In this document: piece by piece, positions 1 to 5,475 of the stretch
Layout of the letters: each line of letters opens with the position of its first letter
How positions within the stretch are numbered: the stretch's first letter is position 1
Source of the DNA: Candidatus Sumerlaeota bacterium
GTDB taxonomy: Bacteria > Sumerlaeota > Sumerlaeia > UBA8349
Reading direction: 5' to 3'
Length of the DNA: 5,475 bases
Assembly: GCA_003501375.1 (NCBI GenBank)
Contig: DNPO01000255.1
Location: 11,783 to 17,257 of the forward strand
Notes under the pieces: generated by a model
Seen by the model: the letters and a program-made list of their open reading frames with translations, nothing else
Told to the model about the DNA's origin: nothing
Database searches by the model: none
Made by a program: the position numbers and the translations under genes

Positions 1-902
1 TTAAGGGATTGCTGAATCCTGGTGATCACGTCATTATCTCGCCGCTGGAGCACAATGCCGTTATCCGTCCGCTCAAACGCTTGGAATTGCTTGGCGTCGA
101 ACTAACAGTTGCCAAGGGTGATTTTCACGGACGCGTTAGTTTTGAATCGGTTGCGCATGAACTCAGGCCAAACACAAAACTTATTTGTGTTTCTCATGCC
201 TCCAATGTGACCGGGGCGATCCAGCCCATTACGGAAATTGGTGCGTTGGCGCACGAACATGGCATTTTTTTTATGGTGGACGGCTCACAAACTGCCGGGC
301 ATGTGCCGATTGATGTGCAGCAAATGCACATCGACCTGCTTGCTGTTCCGGGGCATAAGGGGCTGTTGGGGCCGCAGGGCACTGGTGCGCTGTACACACG
401 CAAAGAAATTTTGCTCCGCCCCTTGATTGAGGGCGGTACGGGCAGTCAATCGGAGAACCCGCATCAGCCGGATTTTATCCCGGATCGCTACGAAAGCGGT
501 ACGCTTAACACTCCGGGTATTGCGGGATTAAACGCGGGAATCCAGTACCTTTTTGAAAAAGGTGTGGGCACTCTTCAGGCACATGACCAGTCGCTCACGC
601 GGCAGTCGCTCGAGGCATTGGAGAAAGTTCCCGGATTGCATATATATGGTCCGCTTAACCCAGACGAACGTACGGGGACTGTGGCACTCAACCTTACGGG
701 TCAGGATTGTAATATGGTTTGTGAAATGCTGGATCAGCAATTTGATATTGCCGTACGCGGCGGACTGCACTGCGCCTGGCTGGCGCACAGAACACTTGGC
801 ACGCTTCACTCGGGGGCGGTTCGGTTGAGTTGGGGCGCTTTCAATACCGAGCAAGATGTGCAAGATGCAGCAAGCGCCTTGCGAACACTTCTGGCTGGGT
901 AG
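1..902 (+). CDS. Cysteine desulfurase-family protein (aminotransferase class V), 5'-truncated by window edge
   Basis: PLP-dependent enzyme of the class V aminotransferase fold, related to cysteine desulfurases and selenocysteine lyases, which move sulfur or selenium from (seleno)cysteine to an active-site cysteine. The frame is open to the window edge (Lys-Gly codons at 3-8 precede the TTG at 9), so the true start lies outside; family members run to about 380 residues, so roughly 80 are missing. Numbering from the TTG at 9, visible landmarks are a PLEHNA segment whose His15 should stack on PLP, SHASNVTG (62-69), the cofactor-nitrogen aspartate in VDGSQTAGH (Asp91), the Schiff-base lysine in GHKGLLGPQGTG (Lys117, codon 357-359), the GGTGSQSE and ESGTLNTPG loops, and RGGLHCAW with the catalytic-position Cys255 (codon 771-773), followed by a normal C-terminus. 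The overall pattern resembles the EF2568-like subfamily (TIGR01977), whose exact substrate is not established. Cys255 is followed by Trp where relatives I recall have Pro. Family call is firm; calling it a SufS, IscS or selenocysteine lyase would be overreach. Confidence 0.93.
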   Translation, partial: KGLLNPGDHVIISPLEHNAVIRPLKRLELLGVELTVAKGDFHGRVSFESVAHELRPNTKLICVSHASNVTGAIQPITEIGALAHEHGIFFMVDGSQTAGHVPIDVQQMHIDLLAVPGHKGLLGPQGTGALYTRKEILLRPLIEGGTGSQSENPHQPDFIPDRYESGTLNTPGIAGLNAGIQYLFEKGVGTLQAHDQSLTRQSLEALEKVPGLHIYGPLNPDERTGTVALNLTGQDCNMVCEMLDQQFDIAVRGGLHCAWLAHRTLGTLHSGAVRLSWGAFNTEQDVQDAASALRTLLAG

Positions 903-986
903 TCTTTAAAATGCTGACGAGTGCCGAACATTTTCTTTTTTAGCGTAAACGGACAGACGTATCACAACATCGCATTTAATTTGATT
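903..986. other. Convergent intergenic spacer
   Basis: These 84 nt separate the stop codon of the + strand desulfurase (TAG, 900-902) from the stop codon of the - strand kinase (TAA, read from 989 to 987). The stretch is A+T-rich compared with the desulfurase gene. It contains a T-run at 936-941 and no RNA gene or promoter that I can support. Being between two gene ends, it is expected to hold only termination signals. Confidence 0.8.
908..941 (+). terminator. Weak candidate terminator after the desulfurase gene
   Basis: AAAATG (908-913) can pair with CATTTT (929-934) across a 15-nt loop, and the second arm is followed by CTTTTTT (935-941). The position six bases after the stop codon and the trailing T-run suit a rho-independent terminator. 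The stem is only six pairs with a single G-C pair and a large loop, so it would be unstable and could be chance in A+T-rich sequence. No convincing hairpin was found for the opposite strand. Confidence 0.22.
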
Positions 987-3900
987 TTAGTTTTCTGGGG
1001 GAAACAGGGGAAGACGGATGGTAAAAGTGGTGCCCACCCCCTCAGTCGATTCTACTTGGATAGTTCCTTTGTGTTGTTCAACAATCACCGCATGGGTAAT
1101 GGCAAGTCCTTGTCCCGTGCCTTTGCCCACGGATTTTGTTGTGAAAAAAGGATCATAAATTCGTTCTCGTATATCCTTGGGAATCCCTGCGCCCGTGTCT
1201 TGAATTTTAATTTCCACTTGTTGTTCCAACTGTTTGGTACTAATCATAATATCCCCTTTTACTGCGGATTTTTCGCCAATCTTTTCAGCAATTGCATGCG
1301 CCGAATTGATGATCAGGTTCAAAATTACTTGATTAAACGGTCCTGGAAAGCAGGGAACCATGGGTAGCGCTGGGTCGTAATTGGTTTTAAGATTAGCAAC
1401 ATACTTCCATTCATTTCGTGCGACGGTGATGGTACTTTCGATTGCTTTGTTAATATCTACCACGGCCCGCTCACTTCCCGATGGATGTGAAAATTCTTTC
1501 ACTGCTCGAACAATTTTTGTTACCCGGTCAATGCCTGCTATGGAACGCTCAATGGCTGTTGGTATTTCTTGCCGAAGAAAATCAAAGTCAATCCGTTCAA
1601 TAATTTCATCCAGTTCTGTAATTAACGCGGGTTCCACATTTCCTTTTTTTAAAGATACCCTGAGTAAATTGTATTCCTCCAGCAACGCCAGAATGTCAGC
1701 AAACGCTTCTTGAATAAAATGGGTGTTGTCTCCAATGAACTGCATGGGGGTGTTGATTTCGTGGGCAATCCCTGCGGCCATTGCACCAATGGATTCCAAC
1801 TTTTGCGATTGGCGTAATTGCATTTCCATCATTCTTTGTTCCGTTACATCTTGTACCATTTCAATGACCGCAACGATTTCGCCACCCGCATTGTGGATGG
1901 GGGAGGTGGCCAAGCGAAACAAGTGAGTTGAACCTCCCATGAAGATTTCGGACACCGTCTCGTGAAAATTGCGGTCTTGCAATGTTTGAACCGTCGGATA
2001 ATAAATGCTGGCGGCATCATCCGGGGGGCAGCCAAATGCGACCTCACACAGAGGATGTTCCTCCACTTGGATACCCGGGTACCAAGTGCGCATTTGTCGA
2101 TTGAGTTCGAGCACTTGCATTTTGGGAGAAATCAAGGCGACTCCGACTTGGATATACTCGACTATCTGGTGATATTTTTCCTCGTTTTCTCGGAGAATTT
2201 CCTCATCTTGTTTACGTTTGGTGATATCTTCAATGGCCCAAACTACTCCATATTCCAAATCGGGGGGCGCAATTGCCTTGCCACTGAATAGACACCAAAC
2301 GGTGTGACCATCCTTGTGCAACAAGGGGTATTCCATTTGCACCGTGGCATGTTCCTGGGTTAAATGGGAATAGTATTGTTCATCAAATGTCAAATAATTC
2401 TCATGCGAGAGGTGGATAAATTTGGCATTTCGTCCTTCCATTTCTTCTTGAGAATAGCCCAGCATGGCAGCCATGCGCCGATTGGCCTTTGCAATAATAC
2501 GTCCACGCATGACTAAAATACCTACCATGCTACTTTCAAAAATAGCACTTTGTTGTTCGATTGATGCGTGCAATTCTTGTTCTGCTTTTTTCAAATCGCT
2601 AATGTCCAAAAAACTTTCGATCAAACAATTGCGCCCCCCAATTTTAGTTCCAACGCTTGTTTTTAATATGGGTATCCAGCGTTCATTTGCTGCAATCAAT
2701 ACCGCTTCTGTTTCTGTGCTGTCTGTGAAAAGCATTTTGTCTGCCATGGTCATATCTTCAAGGGTGGCAGAGTAGATGATGTCCCGAGAATCCAGCCCAA
2801 TGATTGCTGATTTTGGGAGACCGATCATGCGAACAGCATTCGGATTCGCATCGAGAATGCGGTAGGTATTTCCCTCTAAAACCAAGATCCCGGTACGAAC
2901 GGAATCCATTATAGCACGCAGGCGCTCATTGGAATTTTGCAACGCTTCCTCAATCTGTTTCTTTTGCGTGAGGTCTCTCCATAAGCAGTGCATCATGTTC
3001 CTGCCCTTATAGGAAATCGGCGTAAGCGTTACTTCGGCAAGAAATTCCTCACCGCTGGCTTTAAGATGTACCCATTCAAAATGATGAGAACCATTTTGAA
3101 TGAGTTCTTGGGCTTTTTCTTTAGAGGTTCGCCCATCTGGTTGCAACGCGGGCGACAAGTCTGCTGGATGTCGCATGAGGATATCGTTCCGATTGTTGTA
3201 TTCGAGGAGGCGGAGTGTTGCCTCATTGCAGTCCACAAAACGATCCTGATCCAGCAACAGGATCGCGTCATCCGATGCGTATAGAACATCCAGAAAACGC
3301 TTTTCGCTTTCCTGAAGTTCCAGTTCCGTTCTTTTGCGCTCGGTAATGTCACGCGCTGTTACCATCCACCCCCAGGAAACTTGGGTTTCATCGCTCAGAG
3401 AGGAAACACAAAAATCATAATATTTTCCCAATATGCGATATTCTCTAACTTCCTTTTCGCTTTGATTCGGTTTTAAAAGATAGGGACAGTCCTTTCGTTC
3501 ATGTTCTAAATGACACAATGTTTCATGGACATCTTTTCCAATGAGTTCGTTTTGATCCATTCCTGTTTGACATGCTACTGCAAGGTTACAACGTAGGATC
3601 ATTCCATCAGAATTCAAAACAACAATCATATCAGGAGATGCGTTAAACACCGCCTGCCATTGCGTAACCAACGCACTCATCCTATCTGCTAATTCCAAGG
3701 TTCGGCGGTGTTCCAGAGCCTGCAAGATTGTCTGTTCGAGCAGGTCTGAATCGCATGGTTTTTCTAAACAATCGAAAGCGCCTAACTTCATGGCTTCGAC
3801 AGTCCGCGCTACGCTGATCGCGCCGCTGAGGACTATTGGGATCGATTTTATGCCATTTTTTTGCATGGCTGCGAGCACGCCAAAGCCGTCGAGTCCGGGC

Positions 3901-4085
3901 ATTTCCAAATCCAGCAGGACGACCTCCGGTTCAGAGGAAATGAGACGCTGCACTCCTTCAACACCGTTGATAGCGGTTTCACAAGCAAACCCATGATGTT
4001 GCATCTCCTTGGCCAGGGATGTTCGAACATCTGGATTATCATCCACAATCAAGATACAGGCGCTTGGATTGGAAAGAGTGTCCAT
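987..4085 (-). CDS. Sensor histidine kinase with N-terminal receiver and five PAS domains (REC-PAS5-HisKA-HATPase)
   Basis: A complete 1032-residue soluble sensor kinase; no signal peptide or membrane segment is visible. REC spans about 8-125 with acidic Asp15/Asp16, phosphoacceptor Asp59 (in LLDLEMPGLDG), Ser87 and Lys109. Five PAS domains follow at about 140-250, 260-375, 386-498, 508-623 and 635-750, each closing with a D-[IVL]-[TS]-type motif (DITERK, DLTQKK, DISDLK, DITKRK, DVTEQR) and a charged helical linker. The second PAS carries the SP..QPDG..S..KA pattern of a common PAS subclass. The phosphoacceptor is His775 in GIAHEINTPMQF; about 60 extra helical residues separate it from the second dimerisation helix (around 837-868). 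The ATPase domain has Asn923/Asn927, DTGAG (963-967), DPFFTTK (978-984) and GKGTGQGLA (987-995). Start: ATG at 4085 is just ahead of REC, the next in-frame Met (28) would cut into REC, and only a weak AAGGG lies upstream. It follows the hybrid kinase by 23 nt and is probably cotranscribed. The ligand and the output are unknown. Confidence 0.95.
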   Translation of the reverse strand: MDTLSNPSACILIVDDNPDVRTSLAKEMQHHGFACETAINGVEGVQRLISSEPEVVLLDLEMPGLDGFGVLAAMQKNGIKSIPIVLSGAISVARTVEAMKLGAFDCLEKPCDSDLLEQTILQALEHRRTLELADRMSALVTQWQAVFNASPDMIVVLNSDGMILRCNLAVACQTGMDQNELIGKDVHETLCHLEHERKDCPYLLKPNQSEKEVREYRILGKYYDFCVSSLSDETQVSWGWMVTARDITERKRTELELQESEKRFLDVLYASDDAILLLDQDRFVDCNEATLRLLEYNNRNDILMRHPADLSPALQPDGRTSKEKAQELIQNGSHHFEWVHLKASGEEFLAEVTLTPISYKGRNMMHCLWRDLTQKKQIEEALQNSNERLRAIMDSVRTGILVLEGNTYRILDANPNAVRMIGLPKSAIIGLDSRDIIYSATLEDMTMADKMLFTDSTETEAVLIAANERWIPILKTSVGTKIGGRNCLIESFLDISDLKKAEQELHASIEQQSAIFESSMVGILVMRGRIIAKANRRMAAMLGYSQEEMEGRNAKFIHLSHENYLTFDEQYYSHLTQEHATVQMEYPLLHKDGHTVWCLFSGKAIAPPDLEYGVVWAIEDITKRKQDEEILRENEEKYHQIVEYIQVGVALISPKMQVLELNRQMRTWYPGIQVEEHPLCEVAFGCPPDDAASIYYPTVQTLQDRNFHETVSEIFMGGSTHLFRLATSPIHNAGGEIVAVIEMVQDVTEQRMMEMQLRQSQKLESIGAMAAGIAHEINTPMQFIGDNTHFIQEAFADILALLEEYNLLRVSLKKGNVEPALITELDEIIERIDFDFLRQEIPTAIERSIAGIDRVTKIVRAVKEFSHPSGSERAVVDINKAIESTITVARNEWKYVANLKTNYDPALPMVPCFPGPFNQVILNLIINSAHAIAEKIGEKSAVKGDIMISTKQLEQQVEIKIQDTGAGIPKDIRERIYDPFFTTKSVGKGTGQGLAITHAVIVEQHKGTIQVESTEGVGTTFTIRLPLFPPEN

Positions 4086-4098
4086 AGTGTTTTTTCTA

Positions 4099-4103
4099 CC
4101 CTT
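4099..4103 (-). promoter_or_regulatory. Weak Shine-Dalgarno candidate for the REC-PAS5 kinase
   Basis: Read on the - strand, AAGGG (4103 to 4099) lies 13 nt before the ATG at 4085, separated by TAGAAAAAACACT. The spacing is longer than the usual 5-9 nt, so the site is weak. It sits in the 23-nt gap after the upstream stop codon, so translation of this gene may depend partly on ribosomes finishing the hybrid kinase. It supports the 4085 start mainly because no better site is nearby. Confidence 0.35.
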
Positions 4104-4108
4104 GGCGG

Positions 4109-5475
4109 TTAGTCTTGTGAAGCGTCTATTACTTGGCGAACTTTCGATAGTAAATCTTCCGGGCCAAAAGGTTTCTGCAAGAATGCGTTTTTCCCAGATT
4201 TCCAGAATTCATCTTTTATAATGTTCGAACCGTAGCCACTCATCAAAATGGCACGTCCCTCGGGCTTGTATTTGAGAAAAGCGGTAAAAATTTCTTGTCC
4301 ATTTCCTTTGGGCAAAAGGACATCAGACAAGAGCAAATTAATTTCCGTATGATGCTCCTCCAACTTGTGTATGGCTTCCACCCCATTGCTTGCCGCAATC
4401 ACTTTGTATCCAGCAGGTTCCAGAATCCGGACGGCCAGGGTACGGAGCACCACATCATCTTCCACGAGTAAGATCGTTTCGTGTCCACCCCATGAAACTT
4501 TCGCTACTTCGGTTTCAGTCTCTTGTGATTCTTCGGGCGCTAACGGTAGATAGATTTTGAAAACACTTCCCATTCCTTTTTCGCTATAGACGTGAATGAA
4601 TCCTTCATGCTGCTGCACGATCCCATAAACGGTTGCAAGCCCCAGTCCCGTTCCTTTCCCAAAATCCTTGGTGGTAAAAAATGGTTCAAAGATATAAGAG
4701 AGAGTGGTCGAGTCCATGCCTGTGCCATTATCAGAAACTCGGAGCAAAACATACTTGCCAGGTTTTGCCCAAGGTTGTATCTCGCAGTAATCAGCACTTA
4801 AATTTTCTTCGCTTACCTCGATTTCCAATAGCCCCCCTTCTGGCATGGCGTCGCGGGCGTTGACACACAGATTCATCAATACCTGCTCTAATTGTCCAGG
4901 GTCTGAAAAAACATGCACATTGCGCGAAGCGGGATGAAAGTTAAGTTCAATATCTTCTCCCAAAAGCCGTCCAATCATCTTGAGCAGGTTCTGTACCAAA
5001 TCATTCACATCCACGTTTTTACGTTCAAGGACTTGTTGTCGGCTAAATGCCAGTAATTGCCGAGTTAGTGAGGCAGCGCGCTCCGTACCCTTATATACTT
5101 CTTTTGCATTATCGTATGTTTCTGAGCCGGGGGGCAGAGTTTCCAAAAGGAAACGCCCATAGCACATTATCGCCTGCAAAATATTATTGAAATCGTGGGC
5201 CACACCACCAGCCAGCCTTCCTACGCATTCCATCTTTTGCGCCTGGTTTAACTGAGTCTGAAGTTTTTGCCGCTCCTCCTCCGCTTGCTTGCGATCTGTG
5301 ATATCAGTGACGATGTGAATGGCACCGGCATACTGTCCATCCGCATCCAAGATAGGGTCTCCAGTAACTTGGAACCATCTGTCCCCCAGGTGCAATTCGG
5401 TGCTTTCGCGCTGCAAACTGTGTTGTGCTTTTATGACCGGGCATTCGGAGATTGGCCCTGTTGAAGAATGCAATA
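4109..5475 (-). CDS. Hybrid sensor histidine kinase (PAS-HisKA-HATPase-REC), 5'-truncated by window edge
   Basis: C-terminal part of a hybrid kinase; the frame runs off the right edge, and the leading TTG at 5473 is an internal Leu codon in mid-PAS rather than a start. Numbering from that codon: the rest of a PAS domain (1-62) with a Cys-Pro motif (Cys11) and a DITDRK end; a short coiled linker (62-80); a phosphoacceptor domain with His93 in GGVAHDFNNIL (codon 5195-5197); an ATPase domain with Asn205 in NLCVNARDAM, DNGTGMD (248-254), FEPFFTTK (262-269) and GKGTGLGLA (272-280); then REC (about 331-450) with Glu338/Asp339/Asp340, phosphoacceptor Asp384 (codon 4322-4324), Ser412 and Lys434. The stop is TAA at 4111-4109. 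All catalytic residues are present, so it should autophosphorylate and pass phosphate to its own REC. REC is the last domain, so output needs a partner: an HPt protein, another receiver, or the kinase encoded 23 nt downstream. Further sensor domains or membrane segments may lie beyond the edge. Confidence 0.94.
   Translation of the reverse strand, partial: LHSSTGPISECPVIKAQHSLQRESTELHLGDRWFQVTGDPILDADGQYAGAIHIVTDITDRKQAEEERQKLQTQLNQAQKMECVGRLAGGVAHDFNNILQAIMCYGRFLLETLPPGSETYDNAKEVYKGTERAASLTRQLLAFSRQQVLERKNVDVNDLVQNLLKMIGRLLGEDIELNFHPASRNVHVFSDPGQLEQVLMNLCVNARDAMPEGGLLEIEVSEENLSADYCEIQPWAKPGKYVLLRVSDNGTGMDSTTLSYIFEPFFTTKDFGKGTGLGLATVYGIVQQHEGFIHVYSEKGMGSVFKIYLPLAPEESQETETEVAKVSWGGHETILLVEDDVVLRTLAVRILEPAGYKVIAASNGVEAIHKLEEHHTEINLLLSDVLLPKGNGQEIFTAFLKYKPEGRAILMSGYGSNIIKDEFWKSGKNAFLQKPFGPEDLLSKVRQVIDASQD

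Noticed and set aside
9..11. TTG at 9 as the start codon of the desulfurase
   Set aside because: The frame continues upstream to the window edge with Lys-Gly codons that fit the family, and starting here would remove about 80 residues of the fold.
528..863. 111-codon open frame on the - strand inside the desulfurase gene
   Set aside because: It lies fully opposite the conserved C-terminal half of the desulfurase, including the catalytic cysteine region, and its translation looks like no known protein.
921..1367. 148-codon open frame on the + strand covering the intergenic spacer and the kinase 3' end
   Set aside because: It is antisense to the conserved ATPase domain of the kinase, has no recognisable domain and no good ribosome site; it is best explained as a shadow of the kinase reading frame.
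3229..3264. Short inverted repeat CGATCCTGAT / ATCAGGATCG-like (around ACGATCCTGATCCAGCAACAGGATCGCG)
   Set aside because: GATCCTG and CAGGATC can pair, but they lie within the coding sequence of the second PAS domain where they encode the conserved LLLDQDRF segment; no sign that the hairpin has its own role.
4086..4108. A frameshift that split one fused kinase into two genes
   Set aside because: The upstream protein ends in a complete REC domain with a normal tail, and the downstream protein begins with a complete REC preceded by an ATG; nothing is missing on either side, so two separate genes is the simpler reading.
5471..5473. TTG at 5473 as the start codon of the hybrid kinase
   Set aside because: It falls in the middle of a PAS domain; the preceding half of the domain must lie beyond the window.

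Overview
The window holds three protein-coding genes and almost no non-coding DNA. One gene on the + strand (an aminotransferase class V / cysteine desulfurase-family enzyme, cut off by the left edge) converges on two histidine kinase genes on the - strand, the first of which is cut off by the right edge. No rRNA, tRNA, CRISPR array, insertion sequence or phage gene was seen. The longest stretch without a gene is the 84 nt between the convergent genes.

Organism: the base composition looks moderate by eye, with the + strand enzyme apparently richer in G+C than the kinase pair. Large multi-PAS soluble histidine kinases, PAS domains with a Cys/Cys-Pro motif, and a desulfurase of the short-N-terminus EF2568-like type all fit an anaerobic or microaerophilic signalling-rich bacterium. 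A deltaproteobacterium (Desulfobacterota) is the best guess, but this rests on protein style only and cannot be settled from the window.

Layout: 1-902 (+) is the C-terminal ~80% of a PLP enzyme with its Schiff-base lysine and catalytic-position cysteine intact. 903-986 is a short convergent spacer with at most a weak terminator. 987-4085 (-) is a complete 1032-residue kinase with the order REC, five PAS domains, dimerisation/phosphoacceptor domain, ATPase domain. 4109-5475 (-) is the C-terminal part of a hybrid kinase with the order PAS, phosphoacceptor domain, ATPase domain, REC.

How they work together: transcription of the - strand pair runs from the right edge towards 987, so the hybrid kinase is upstream and the REC-PAS-kinase follows after a 23-nt gap, almost certainly in one transcript. 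The pair places two receiver domains next to each other across a gene boundary (kinase-REC | REC-PAS-kinase), which suggests a phosphorelay or cross-regulating kinase pair. No DNA-binding, diguanylate cyclase or other output domain is present in the window, so the output is unknown. The desulfurase gene is in convergent orientation and is probably functionally unrelated to the kinases.

I found no strong evidence of a new biological system. The points worth a second look are the tandem kinase arrangement, the recurring and partly degraded cysteine motif in the PAS domains, and the possible selenium/sulfur context of the desulfurase.
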